The notes under the pieces are model-generated. The model saw only the letters and a list, made by a program, of their open reading frames with translations. It was not told where the DNA came from and ran no database searches. Both the position numbers and the translations under genes were made by a program. A DNA stretch of 64,000 nt from Camellia lanceoleosa (Eukaryota > Streptophyta > Magnoliopsida > Ericales > Theaceae), in assembly GCA_025200525.1 (NCBI GenBank), contig CM045760.1, positions 44,039,932 through 44,103,931 of the forward strand, in the 5' to 3' direction. Positions 31,294 to 43,174 of this stretch are shown one piece after another (within the stretch, counting starts at the first letter, position 1; every line of letters starts with the position of its first letter).

Positions 31294-33307
31294 AGAAGCC
31301 GTGCTAGAGAAGTTTGGGCAGGAAATTAGTGAAAGTGATCAGAAAGCTAGAATAGCTCAACGCCCCGTGGGGAATGTTTATGTTAAGAGAACACTTAGGC
31401 TGGAACTGGACAATTGCTTGCCGGTTATTGGAGGTATGTGGTAGGAAGATGATGATCTGCATCTTGTTCACACTGATAAGGATTGGGGTGAAGGTATTCC
31501 TGACAACACCTGGTATGTGGAGGAAGTCGACCATATGACAAAAAGTGGCCGATATTTCAAACCATTGCATCTGGACCAACCCGAGGCATCCTGGAAGGAT
31601 AAAGAAGCAGAGAGGCAGAAGGAAAAATAGTTAGAAGAAGAAGCCATGTTGAAACAGTTGAAGAAGATTCAAGCAGACATATCTATTTGGGGGTTGCTTA
31701 TGGCTTCGCGAGTGCATAGACAGGTTGTGCTGTCAGCAATGGATAAAGCCAAGTTGTCCATTGAGACCACCCCAAAACAACTGGTGGGATTAGTCTTCCT
31801 AGGAGGTGCAGCGCCAACTTTGACCTTTTCAGATAAGGAATTGCCACCGGAAGGCTCGACACACAACAAGCCCCTATACATATGTGTGGAATGCCGAGAA
31901 AAGTGAGTACTAGTTGTATTAGTTGATACCAGGTCAGCAATCAACGTCTACCCATGTCGCATAGCCTACGCTATCGACCTGAAACCAGTCGATTTTGTGC
32001 ATACGGCCTAGGTGATCTGGGCGTATGACAATACAAGTCGAGAGGTAATGGGAACAGTATTGATTAGAGTACAAGTCGGTCCAGCCTAATAGGACATCGA
32101 GTTCCATGTATTGGATGTGCCTGCCACTTTTAATCTATTGCTTTGATGACCTTGGTTGCATCAAGTAAAAGCTGTCTCCTCAACCCTCCACCAGATGTTG
32201 AAATACCTCCATGGAAAGGGGGTGGCTATTGTTTTTGGGAATTCTTCTATATATCCCTCGCCAGAGGTCACTACACCTATGCTGGAGATTGTGCATAGTG
32301 AAGAGGATGTCTTCATTTTGAGGTTTACCTTGGCTGAGGCTCGGATGGTGCAGAATATCTTGGTTGTTGATGAGAACCTATATGTCAGTGCCCAATTTGT
32401 ATATCTCATGAATAAGCTGCGACACATGCCCAGAATAGGATTAGAAAGAAGTGACTGGAAGGGCGTTACTGCATTGGCCGACGTGCCACATAACCCGTAT
32501 GCCTTTGGTCTTGGCTATACGCCCACCAAAGAGGACTGGGTGAGGAAAGGGAAAAAAATGGCCGGGAGAGCTAGAGCAAAGTAAAGCGAGAAGTGCTACA
32601 AGTTTGTACACCAACCAATTCGAGGAACCCTGAATGGTTATTTTGTTCGGGAGGGTAAAGACTTCCCATTCTGTGGTTTCCCCAAACCCTGGTTCAACTC
32701 TAAGAAGCAGTGGGTTCCTGGCTTTGAGATTTTCTTTGACTTGCAGCTGTAAGAGAGTGACACAGAGGAACAGAATGAACAAACTGCTAAGGCTTCAAAG
32801 AGCACAAAAAGTGATTCTAACAACAATGAACTTGAAGTAGGGGCAGCATTGGCATGTCTCATTTTGGATCCTTCGATCGATCTAGAGAGCTTGTAGGATG
32901 ACCTAACTATTTCCATCATTGGAGACCAACCGGGTGCTAACCCTTCTAGCAGTATTCTAGATACATTTGACGCACCGTCCCTCATTTGGCAGCTGGAGGA
33001 GGGCTTTTTGTCTAGGAGTTCTGAGTTGGGTAGTGAGCCAAAATTTGATTCCACAAAATCTGTGGAGTCGGAATCAGATTCCAGTTCCTCTGAGTCGAAG
33101 TCCAGTATTCTTGGGGTTGATAACCCAAATGCCGAAGTTTTGTCCAGGTCGTCTTTTTCCTTTTGTTTTGAGTCAGTTGTAACTGAGGAATTGGATGAGC
33201 TTGACCTTCAGAATGTGAATACCACTGTAGTTTCTGAGTACTTCTCTGTGTCACTTGTATATTGCATTGATCATGACTTTCAAAATTTTAATGAAAATGA
33301 TGAGGAA
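31294..33307 (+). pseudogene. Tat gag end and protease region
   Basis: Broken frames read AQRPVGNVYVKRTLRLEL, YVEEVDHMTKSGRYFKPLHL, then a helical K/E-rich stretch and the protease block near 31900-32160. There VLVDTRSAINVYP replaces the usual D-[TN]-G-S active site, so Gly is lost. Downstream, at 32156-32584, is a segment ending FGLGYTPTKEDWVR, a G-patch-like motif commonly found between protease and RT in this lineage. The next open block (33008-33310) is an acidic, Ser-rich linker. Stops occur near 31629, 31905, 32010, 32089, 32144, 32582 and 33308. Confidence 0.7.
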
Positions 33308-34560
33308 TGAATTCCTCTGGTTTTAAAACATTTGATTGATCGAGATGAGGAGAGGTTTGTAAAACCCCTCGTTGATGAAATCATTCCAATTAATATGGGT
33401 ACTGAGAAGGATCCGCGTCTGGTCCAAATCGGGTCCACGTTGTCTTCAGAGGAGCGCGAGCGCTTAGTCACTTTATTAAAAGATTTTAAAGATGTTTTCA
33501 TGTGGTCCTACGAAGATATGCTTGGAATTGATCCTGAGATTGTACAGCATCGGATCCTTCCTGACCCCGAGGCCCAACCAATCAAGCAGAAGCTTCGGAG
33601 AATACGCTCGTATTGGGCTTTGAAGATTAAGGAAGTGGTCATCAAGCAGATAGATGCAGGGTTTTTGCTAGTTTCTGAGTATTTGACTAGGTTGGCCAAC
33701 ATTGTTCCGGCGCCAAAGAAAGATGGCAGAATTTGGGTGTGTGTGGATTTCAGAGATCTGAACAAAGCTAGTCCGAAGGACGACTTTCCTCTGCCACACA
33801 TTGATGAATTGGTGGACTTCACCGTAGGCCATGCGTTGCTCTTCTTCATGGATGGATTTTCTGGGTATAACTAGATTCTGATAGTACTCGAAGACAGAGA
33901 GAAAACCGCTTTCACCACGCCGTGGGGAACTTATTGCTACAGGGTAATGCCATTTGGGTTGAAGAATGCTGGGGCTACCTATCAACGAGCTGTAATCATA
34001 ATTCTGCATGATATGATCCACAAAGAGGTCGAGGTGTATGTGGACGACAGGATTGTCAAGTCCAAAGAAAGAGAGGGCCACTACACTGCCTTGAAGAAAT
34101 TTTTTCAACGGATCAGAGAATATCGGTAGAGGCTGAATCCACAAAAGTGTACTTTTGGTGTGATAGCAGGGAAAATATTGGGTTTATTGATCACACAGAG
34201 GGGCATCGAGGTAGACCCTTCCAAAATCAAGGTCATCCTAGAAATGCCACCACCAATGACTGAAAAGGAAGTGCGAGGCTTTCTAGGTAAAGTGCAATTC
34301 ATTAGACAATTTATTTCAAAATTAACCTTGACTTGTGAACCACTATTTGGTCTCCTGAAGAAAGGAAAGAAATTCCAATAGGATGACCGATGTCAATTCA
34401 CTTTTGAACAGATCAAGCAGTACCTTCAGAACCTACCCATGTTGTCGCCGCTAAAGTTGGGGAAGCCGTTGATTTTGTATCTGTCAATAACGGACACAAT
34501 GATGGGATGCATGCTAGCTCAGGAATCATAAGATAGAGTAGAGAAAACCATTTATTACCT
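33308..34560 (+). pseudogene. pol: Tat reverse transcriptase
   Basis: The frame starting at 33332 gives MWSYEDMLGIDPEIVQHRI, IVPAPKKDGRIWVCVDFRDL, PLPHIDELVD, a stop after FSGYN (near 33872), TPWGTYCYRVMPFGLKNAGA and the catalytic YVDD. Further stops lie near 34127 and 34379. The thumb motif is EVRGFLGKVQFIRQF. These are textbook gypsy RT motifs; both catalytic Asp of YVDD remain, but at least three stops interrupt it. Confidence 0.85.
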
Positions 34561-35430
34561 AAGTAAGAAGATGTTGGATTATGAGACCTCGTTACACTCC
34601 ACTCGAGAAGGCTTGTTTGGCCTTGGTATGGGCTACTAGGAAGTTGAGGCACTACCTATTAGCTCACTTTGTAATTCTAGTTTCAAGATTAGATCCTATC
34701 AAATATCTTGTCGAGAATCCAATGCTTACGGGTAGGCTAGCTCGTTGGTTGCTTCTTCTCTCCAAATTTGATTTGAAATATGTCAATCACAAATCTGTCA
34801 AGGGGAGAACGGTGGCTGAGTTCCTGGAAGATCACCCAATGGAAGGGAATGAAGCAGTGGAATATCTATTCCTAGATGAAGTTATTTTGCAAGTTGAGGA
34901 AGAGATTTGGACAATGTACTTTGACGGAGCGTCTAACCAGTACGGTTATGGGATAGGGGTGTTGCTAATAGCACCCAACAATTCCTATATACCCTTAGCC
35001 TTCAAACTACAGTTCAAGGTATCCAACAACGAAGCAGAGTACGAGGCGTGGATCGTTGGTTTGGAAGCTGACCTTGAACTAGGGGCAAAAAGGTTGGACG
35101 TCATTGGGGACTCAAACCTGGTTGTGTCTTAAATAAAAGGAGACTAGAAGGTCAAAGAAGAAAATATGAAGATCTATCACCAGACCTTGGACATTCTGAT
35201 TCCTAGGTTTGAGAAGTTAACCTTCACGCATCTACTAAGAGAGAACAACAGGTTCGCTGACGCCTTATCAACTTTATCTTCTATGATAGACATCCCATTT
35301 GGAGTCCGGATGCGTCCGATCATCATTAAACAACGATATACGCCGGCCTACGAGTTGATCGCCGCAATAGATGAAGTACAAGATCAAAATCCCTGGTATT
35401 ATGATATCTAGAACTTCTTAGAAAAAGAGG
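34561..35430 (+). pseudogene. Tat RNase H and archaeal-type RNase H (aRNH)
   Basis: The first RNase H is degraded: its C-terminal part reads YTPLEKACLALVWATRKLRH and LRHYLLAHFVILVSR, reached by a frameshift near 34560. The second domain starts near 34910 with YFDGASNQYGYGIGVLL, then SNNEAEYEAWIVGLEADLEL, then GDSNLVVS. A stop (near 35130) and NNRFADALSTLSS follow. The DGAS, EAEYEA, GDSN and ADALS residues keep the four acidic catalytic positions of the archaeal-type RNase H. That second domain is typical of the Tat lineage and removes RNA from RNA:DNA hybrids in place of the decayed first domain. Confidence 0.82.
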
Positions 35431-36640
35431 TTTATCCACTAAGGGCAAATGTCAAAGATAAAAGGGCAATACGGCAGATGGCCGTTCCATTTATCACCTG
35501 CAGGGGTAAGTTGTATAAAAGGGGTCATCTGGGAATGCACAAGCTATGTGTCGACGCAGAGGAATCGAAGCGCCTAATGGAGGCCATCCATGGGGGAGAG
35601 TGTGGAGCACACATGAGCGGAGTAATGTTAGACCGGAAGATTCTCAGGCAAGGTTACTACCGGTCTACCATGGAGGAGGATTGTATTGGTTTTGTTCGAC
35701 GATGCCACAAATGCCAAATTCATGCCAATCGCATAAATATCCCGCCGTCGAAGCTGTACAACATGATTTCACCATGGCCTTTCTTAGTCTGGGAAATTGA
35801 CGTCATTGGGGCAGTTACACCGAAAGGGTCAAACGGACATGAGTACAATATGGTGGCAATTGATTATTTTACGAAGTGGGTGGAAGCTCAATCTTATGCA
35901 GTGTTGAAAGCAACACATGTGGCTAAGTTCATCCGAAACAATATCATTTGTCATTATAGAGTCCTGAATGAGATCATTTCAAATAATGGCTTTCATTTCA
36001 AGAAAGAAGTAATCGACTTGTTGGAGAAATGCAACGTGGCTCTTCATAAGTCATCTACATATCGTCCGTAAACCAATCGAGCTGTTGAGGCTACCAACAA
36101 AAATATCCAGCATATTTGCAGAAAATAGTTGAGACCTATAGAAACTAGCCAGACAAATTGCCATTTGCTCTTTGGGGTTACAGAACTTTAATTCAGACAT
36201 CTACTAGGGCAACTCTGTATTCTCTAGTTTATGGGATGGAAGTTGTTCTGCCAATCGAAATAGAGGTTCCGTCGCTGCGGGTTATGGTTGAGTGTCAGAT
36301 AGCAGAGGCGGATTGGCAACATAGCAGGTTTAAAGAACTGATGTTGTTTAATGAGAGAAGGCTGAAAGTAATGTACCATGTTCAGGGTTATCAATGTAGG
36401 ATTGCTAGGGCTTTTAACAAGAAGGTTAAGTCTCATAATCTTAATTAAGGGGATTTTGTATTGAAAGACAACCGAGCTTCCACCCATGACCCTAGGGGCA
36501 AGTTCAGACCCAATTGGATTGATCTTTACATTATCAAAGCTATCTGGTCGGGTGGAGCTGTTATTCTTATAGACCTGAATGGCCTAGAATTTTTCCAATC
36601 GATCAACATGGACAAGTTGAAGAAATTTTACCGCTGAGAG
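35431..36640 (+). pseudogene. Tat integrase
   Basis: From 35478: MSGVMLDRKILRQGYYRSTM, the zinc-finger Cys pair in RRCHKCQIHA, catalytic core WEIDVIGAVTPKGSNGHEY and FTKWVEA, then ISNNGFHF where SDNG is expected (catalytic Asp to Asn), and AVEATNKNIQ with the Glu kept. Stops follow at 36069 and 36126, then a C-terminal block to about 36640. The Asp loss alone would abolish strand transfer in known integrases. Confidence 0.8.
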
Positions 36641-36770
36641 GCTTGTTAGGCCGAAAACCCGGAAGGGCAACCTAGGCAAAAGTTAGAGCACAAAAAATTG
36701 GAAAAAAATAAAAACTGAGCTTGAAAGGTTGAAAACCCAGAAAAGGCGGCCTTGGCAAAAGTTAGAGCGC

Positions 36771-36782
36771 AAAAGGAGAGAG
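36771..36782 (+). other. PPT of Tat element 1
   Basis: AAAAGGAGAGAG lies directly before TGTAGACACC. It shows that the LTR following it is the 3' LTR of the upstream pol. Confidence 0.75.
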
Positions 36783-37337
36783 TGTAGACACCTCATTTTT
36801 GACCGACCTTAAGACTCAGACGTCACCAACTGAGTGCTCGGTGATGTTGCATATTGTGCTCGTTCTGAGGTTTCAGAGTCTCGGCTGTGAGCCTTGCCTC
36901 CGGACTTTCGGGCTCTTTTGTGCTTTACCTCGGTTTGCGAACCAGGTCCTGTTTTCTCTGTTTTCTCTTCCCGAAGGGAGGGAGAGGTCTCGTAGACTAT
37001 CTCTCAGTGACCGTAAGCTACGTTTCGTGGTCGTAGGCCATTTTTCCCGTTTGGAGGCCAATTTTCGATTTTCGGAGCCGTCGGCCGAGTGCCTCGGTTC
37101 GGGACTGCCTAATTACCTCTGTTTGCTCCGGTTTTTGGCACACACTTTGTTTCCTCTCCTTAGAGGGACACTGTGGCCCGGGAGACCACCTTCGTGGTCA
37201 TACGCCACCTCCGGTGCTTAACAGCCTGTTTTCGGGGCCCCAGACCGCGCGTTTTGGCCCCCGAACCCTCGTTTTGCATCGGTTAGGGTTCATTTTTTGT
37301 ATAGACCCTATTTTCATGGTTATGAAGATGGTAGGAT

Positions 37338-37735
37338 GGTGGGAGGCCACCTTTTCCCCTAAAAAACTAGTTTTCTCATTTTCTCTCTCCAAAAGTCGAT
37401 TTTTTCTCACTTTTGAGCCACAATTTCTGATTTTTCATATCACCATTGTGATCTACACACCTGGGAGGCCACCAATATGGGTAGGCCGACCAGTAATTCT
37501 TCCTGATCCTTTTGAACCCCTCTAAAAAGCTGGTTTTTCTCTCTCCTGAACCATATTTTCTAGTTTTTCTTTATACAACTGTGTTGCACTCACCTGGGAG
37601 GCCACCTTTCTGGGGTGGCTGACCAGCAATTCTTGTTGACCCTTTTGACCCCTGGTCGGCCGACCAGGGGAGGTGGCCGGCCGTCCACCTTGGCATTTTG
37701 AACCTGGTCGGCCAGGTTTGTCTCTTCAGGTGCAT
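37338..37735 (+). repeat. U3 tandem units and GGTCGGCCGACC palindromes of LTR-A
   Basis: GGGAGGCCACC recurs near 37340, 37457 and 37590, each unit preceded by CT-rich 'TTTTCTCTCTCC' and followed by a 'CCGACCAG' or 'CTGACCAG' motif. The third unit leads into the perfect palindrome CCTGGTCGGCCGACCAGG near 37652 and a further CCTGGTCGGCCAGG. Confidence 0.65.
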
Positions 37736-37987
37736 TCCAGCTGTGACAGCTGTTTTGCACCAGATCCACTGCCCGAGGGTTTGTCCTTGTTTTTGGTCCA
37801 TTTTAGGTGGTTTTTACCCTCTTTGCTTGGTTTCAAGGTGGTTTGGCCCCTTTGGTCAAGGTTCTTGAGGAAGCTTGACCTTTTTAGTTTAGCTTCCCCA
37901 AGAAGCTTGACCCCTTTGGTCAAGCTTCCTTTAGAAGCTTTGAGCCCCCTCTCTTGGCTTCTCCAAGAAGCCTCATCTCTTTCCCTC

Positions 37988-37995
37988 TATATAAA
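37988..37995 (+). promoter_or_regulatory. TATA box of LTR-A
   Basis: TATATAAA follows 'TCTCTTTCCCTC' and precedes a C/A-rich leader. It is the best TATA match in the LTR. Upstream 37850-37975 carries repeated inverted AAGCTT motifs (GAAGCTTGACC, AAGCTTCC); AAGCTTCTTGG appears at the same relative place in the solo LTR at 52821-57020. Confidence 0.6.
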
Positions 37996-39609
37996 CAACC
38001 CTCAACCTCCATTTGCAAGGGTTAGAAAAATTAGCTGGAGCATTTGCATACAATCCTCCATATCTCTCTCATCCAAGCCTCAAAACACCCTTGTTCTTGC
38101 ACCATTTACACACCAACTCATAACCTACCATCTCCATCATCCATTCCAACACCTTGGAAGTCATTTGCAGAGGTTGAAAGCTCACCAACTTAGTCCAGAA
38201 GCTGCTGGAAATCTGCTCTTCAAGGGTGAGTCCCTATTTCCCCTTTTCTTGCCTTATTTTGCATGATTGATTAGCCTTATTTGCAAGCATCTTTGGGCTT
38301 CGACCTAAACTGTAAAGTGTCTTATTTTGAGCCTCTCTTCAACTTTTTTGAAGGGCTATTTGCTGTTTGAGGCCATCTACTTCCCCTTACCCTCTATCTC
38401 TCTTTTAGGGCTATTTTTGCATCATATTTTAGCCTCACTTGTGAACACTTTTGAGATTTGATATAAACTGGAAAAAATCTTTTTTTGACATCCTCTTTAA
38501 GTTTGGTTAAGGTTCCATTTCTGTTTGGGGTCATCTTCTCCTATGCATGCTTCATTCCTTCATGATTAGGGCTATGCATTAGAGCATTTGCATTGGCCAT
38601 GGTTTGACCTCTTAGCCACCGAAATCCAGTGGATTTTCAGTGGCTTAGATGCATTTTTGAGGGCCAAAATCAGAGGGGGTGATCCCCTCTCTCCTTGTCT
38701 TGTTTGGTGGTCTTTTAGGCCTTCCAAAAGGACCCTATTTTGCATACATTGAAGTCTTATTTTAGGCTTTATTTTGAGGGTTTTGAGGTCTTCCTTGGCT
38801 CTTTACGAGGCCCTTTTGGTGATATTTTATGTCTATGATGCATGTGTAGAGAAATTCCATTCAAGGCCTTTCCGAAAGGCCTTTCTTTGCATGCTTCCGT
38901 GACTAATTCCAAGGCCAATTTAGGGAGTTTTAGGGCTGTCATAATCCATTTCCAGAGTTGGTTTGGTCTTGCTAAGTGTCTATCTTGAACGTGCTTAATA
39001 ACCCCTTGTATAGCCCTCTCAAGGAGCTCATCATTTTGGCATGCATTGGCTGCATTTCAGTGATTATTTGGGCAGATTTTGGCATGATCTGTTCACTAAT
39101 TTTTTCTGGTTTGATGAGTTCTCATGCGCTTCATATACATGCCATGTAAACCATGTTTGCTAGTCAAAGTTGCATACTATTTTAGTCCATCATGCTAGCA
39201 TCTTTTGGTCATGCTTTGAACTAGAAATATTCATGTTTTGGGACTGCCTTGGCTCTGTCTTTGTGCTTTATAGTCAAATAATGCATGCTTTGTATAGCTA
39301 TAAGCCAATACATATGCCTAGTTTTGAGTTTCGGGGCTCATCTCATGCATCGGGTGCCATGTTTCCATGTTTCGGGACCTTTTAGCATCATGTTTCAGTG
39401 CTGGAATTTACATGTTTGAATGCCATGCTTCATTCTTGCCATACCTTGTTAGAGTTGCATGCTGTGCCTTGGGTTCGGTCCTCGGTTTGCGTGCATGTGT
39501 GCACGCATTTCGGTAGTCTCATTTTCATCTTATGGCTGCTGATGTGGGTGTGGCTAAGGTCCACTCATATTGGTGTAAGCCCACATTGCATTGTGTAGGC
39601 CGTCTTAGT

Positions 39610-39725
39610 CTATAGCATTATGTATGCTAGGTTGTATGTTAGAGCATTGTGTATGCCATGTTACATCGAGCATTGTGTATGCCATTTCATAGCATTGTGT
39701 ATGCTAAGTTGCATGTTAGGATTGC
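39610..39725 (+). repeat. short minisatellite GCATT(G/A)TGTATGC in LTR-A
   Basis: Four or five copies of AGCATTGTGTATGCCATGTT-like units, 25-35 bp apart. Confidence 0.7.
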
Positions 39726-41281
39726 ATTCATGCATGTCATGCATATGGCATTGTGTTTGGGATAGGAGTTAGCCCGAGCACGGGAAACGAGGAACGTTTC
39801 GTACTCCGAGTGACGGAACGTGTCTAAATTCCCGGTCACCGACACTCCGGATTAACCATGATGGAGTCTCGATCTTGTTGTGTTTTCATGTGCGTTCATT
39901 TCATATTGAGTCGTGCAAATCGACTCCTCAGCCATCATGCATCGAGATGCGTGATTGATGGCACGAGGATCGAGGACTACACTCCCTGAAGAGTAGTTAT
40001 GCATACATATGTGAAAATACTTTGCCATGCCCCTTTCTTGCTCTTTGTTGCAGCAAATCAGAAATCAATAGCTTTCTAAAGCCTTGCACAACATTTCGGC
40101 CTTAATTGTAAACAGAGGCTAATCGGGGCATCGCAATGGATTTCCACGCAAGGCAACTCAAGCATGCATCATTCATCATTTGGAACAGAGCTGAGGCGGT
40201 CCATAGATTTGCGTGCTAGTTTACTGCTTTCCTAGTTAAATTTGTTAATTAATTAGGGTTTTGTACTTATTTGAACTGTATTATTTATTCGGGACTGTAT
40301 TATTTATTCGGACCCTCCGAGTGAGGGCACAATTGTAATAACTGTGTGTGTGTGTGTTGTATGTCTTCCAACCCCACGTCTTTCTCCCTTTTATTTACCA
40401 GCTTATGATGGTTAGATTAGGGCATGTTTCAATTAGCATACAGTATGATAGCATGTTTATATTCATTCATCTATTTTGCATGCACCGGGCTCGGCGCATC
40501 ATACTATCTGCATTGTATTTCAATTCTGAGTTGAGTACGTGTTAGCTGTAGCATTTCACATGCCATCTTTAGAATAGCCGAGCCTATAGTTTGCATTTTG
40601 CATGTGTTGCATTGGGCATTTCAGCATAGTTAGGATCATGCATGAATTTCTAACATAGCTTTTGTTTTGTCTTGGAGTACTCGGTAAGTGTTTATGCTTT
40701 AGCATCCTTGCATATGTGTGAGTGACTGCCATGATAGCATGCTTACCGTGAGGATATATGCTTATGTGATATATTTGCCTGAATGCCTGTGGGTGAATGT
40801 TGGGTTATTTGAATTGGAACAATTCATTAATTGTGAATTTTAAGCCTAATTCAGGCGATCCAATCTATACTTGTATGCTGCGCGCATCACATAGTAATTC
40901 TAGGTTAATAACCAGAATAAGAGCACATAATGTTTTCAAAACTAGATATCATGGTTAGTAGAGGCCGATCTTTGATCGGGCGAGCGGGGGTGCTCACGAA
41001 GTGACCTTCTCCAATCATACCCAAGTTCCCGAGCCGAGGCAACTTTGGTGATGACGGACACGTGGCCTTAGGTAACGAGTCAGGGTTTCCTAAATTTCTC
41101 CAAAATAATTAAATATTTAGGTGGCGACTCTGTATCTGGCAAAGCAGTCTATGTTTGGCACTTCTTTACAAAAAAAAATCTGTTTTCAAAAACGATTTGC
41201 CGGATTTGGACTCTTTGGTTCAGATTAAGAACCGTGACAATTTGAGTCTGAACTGTAGTGAGGCCCAAGGGCGCGTCTACA

Positions 41282-42659
41282 GCGAGTTAATACTCAAGTG
41301 AACCCGAACCGAACTATGTAAGGCCTGATTCCCATCTTTGGAATATATAGGCAACTTCATTCTGAAGCTCGGCCCTAAACACCTCCAAATCAACTGTGTC
41401 CATGTGATTAATCAAGGCATCTTTGTCTGTTTGTTATTTGAAAGTTCGGTTATGAGCCTTACTCTGAGAAAAGAGCTAACTACAGTGCTGAGCAGTGCTA
41501 TTTAGACAAGGGGCAATTTTCTATTTTCAGATTCGGGGTTGTACATCTCAAGGATAGATTCCATGTGTGTCAAGTTGTGATCTTCATTGAAAATGGTTTT
41601 GAAAAGTTTTGATAAAAGCTAATTTTGTTCAAATTAATCCTTTTACAACTTAGACCATTTTTGGACCAAATGGAAAATTTTCAGTGCTTACAACTTCAAT
41701 TTCATTGATTTCAATACGAAGTTCTCCAACTCTCGATACAAATCAAAGTTGCTTTTATTACATTCAAAAGAAAACTTGAAAGGCAAGATCAAAGCAATAA
41801 AACTTGGGGTATAGATGAGTCAGGTGTTCCTGTATCCCCCGCTCATGCTTGTGGAAGCCTCTGATGCTAAAGTGGGCCTGGTTTGTGCCTCATCTTTGAG
41901 CCAAGTTAGGCACTCGCCAGAAAGTACACAGTTGAAACTAGGGGTAGGAGCCAGAAGCTCTCTCGTCCTCCACGCAGTGGGATATCAAGCCAATTGTGAA
42001 CCTCAGATTGGAAATGAAGTTGGGTATTCTACCCCTCCTCTGGGCAAATCTGGTCATGTCCAAACTGACGCCTGAACCGGAACGGAAAGTAGAATACACA
42101 GTGTGTAAGGCGAATCACCTGAATGCTAGGTTGCCGAGTCATGCTGTAGTTCATCCCGAGTAGATCAAACTAGGGGCAACGCCAAGCAATGTCAGCAGCA
42201 AACCTGTTGCACATCCAATGGCACCACCACCCTTCGTTCGGGAAATCAACTAGCCGTTGGTGAAAGAAATAGCTCCGTGCTAAATATGCAGGGCAATAAT
42301 CCACTATCTTCAGCTTGTCCATAAGCCATATCTGGGGAGGGATGAAAGAAAAGAGAGATTAAAAAATAGAGATGTGTATGTTGAGAGAAAAGTGAGAAAA
42401 AGGCTTTGAGAGAAAAATAGAGTGTGAGTGCCAAGAGATGTGAGAAACACATATTAGAAAGGGTGGGAAACATTACCTGCAAAAGGCTTTGATTGTCTCT
42501 CGCCGATGAAAGGCATCCAATCCCATCAAGGTCTTAGCTAATGTCAAGCCAATAAAATTCTTGCCCTTTTTCAGGCCTTGTGCCACTTTAATTAGCCAGA
42601 TGTTAGACCGAAACTAGAGGCAAGGAGGAAGTGTGCTAGCATACACAAACAAAGGGCGT
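41282..42659 (+). other. untranslated region of Tat element 2, no ORF assigned
   Basis: Non-coding as far as I can see. The frame at 41815-42075 (MSQVFLYPPLML...) has no motif I recognise. Stretches such as TTAGGCACTCGCC look like decayed element sequence. Confidence 0.4.
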
Positions 42660-43174
42660 GTTACCAAAAGCCCCGCCAAAGGAGATCCCCTCGGTCACCG
42701 GCGTTAGAAAATCGATGAATGAAACTGGGGATGTCCAGCTCTCCATTGTGAACTAAGGATCGAGCCTCATGCAGAGTAAGCCCACACATTCATCCTAAAG
42801 CTTGGGCGTGACCGAAACGGGGTTGAGACAAGATTTCCTCATCACGCCAGGACTCCATTAGTGCTTGAAATTCTTCAATTGTTGGGCATATCTCTTGCCC
42901 TTTGAAATTAAAGATGTACGTAATCGGGTTCCAACATCTGGCCTCGGCATGAAGAAACGGAAAGCAACGAGAAGTTTGGCTCAAAGGGAAAAGGGCATTG
43001 AGGCCAAAACCATAGAAATTCACTTTTTCTGAGCCATCTAAAGCAGCTATCTAGTCTCGAAGTCTGTTGACGAATAATATCTCCATTTTGAGAGCAAAAT
43101 ATCAAGAACTTATGTGTTTTCCAGAATAGCAACATAGGAGTCTTATTTATAGAGTTTGGGAAGCAGCTCAGCAT
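42660..43174 (-). pseudogene. antisense DUF7745-like fragment
   Basis: Minus-strand frames give FRWLRKSEFLWFW and FPFLHAEARCWNPITYIFNF, then FKGQEICPTIEEFQALMESW, a stop near 42790, then MCGLTLHEARSLVHNGELDI and DRGDLLWRGFW. The arrangement 'column of data, then ...F...G.EI.PT.EEF' matches plant DUF7745 / aminotransferase-like mobile-domain proteins, which are common passengers in Ty3/gypsy and Mutator-like elements. There are two frames and at least one stop, so it is a pseudogene. The family name is a judgement from pattern, not a search. Confidence 0.5.

Larger units (their letters stand above)
31294..41281 (+). mobile_element. Tat-lineage Ty3/gypsy element 1: pol to 3' LTR, 5' end missing
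   Basis: Order: C-terminal gag/protease region, RT, RNase H, a second archaeal-type RNase H (aRNH), integrase, PPT and a 4.5-kb LTR. Dual RNase H domains are the hallmark of the plant Tat lineage. Multiple in-frame stops and at least one frameshift (near 34560) show it is dead. The 5' LTR and most of gag are missing at the junction with the LINE. Confidence 0.85.
36783..41281 (+). repeat. LTR-A, 3' LTR of Tat element 1
   Basis: It runs from TGTAGACACC to GGGCGCGTCTACA, 4499 bp. The reverse-oriented solo LTR at 52821-57020 and the LTR at 48417-58431 are relatives, with shared phrases such as AGAGGCCGATCTTTGAT, TTGGTGATGACGGACACGTGG and TTTAGGTGGCGACT. It includes three tandem 'GGGAGGCCACC' units, an 18-bp palindrome and a TATA box. 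The frames here are short and unlike any protein I know. Confidence 0.88.

Noticed and set aside
31669..34144. Minus-strand ORFs opposite the Tat pol
   Set aside because: Shadows of the plus-strand pol frames, which have clear RT/protease motifs.
41815..42075. 86-aa plus-strand frame MSQVFLYPPL...
   Set aside because: No recognisable motif; it lies in decayed non-coding Tat sequence.
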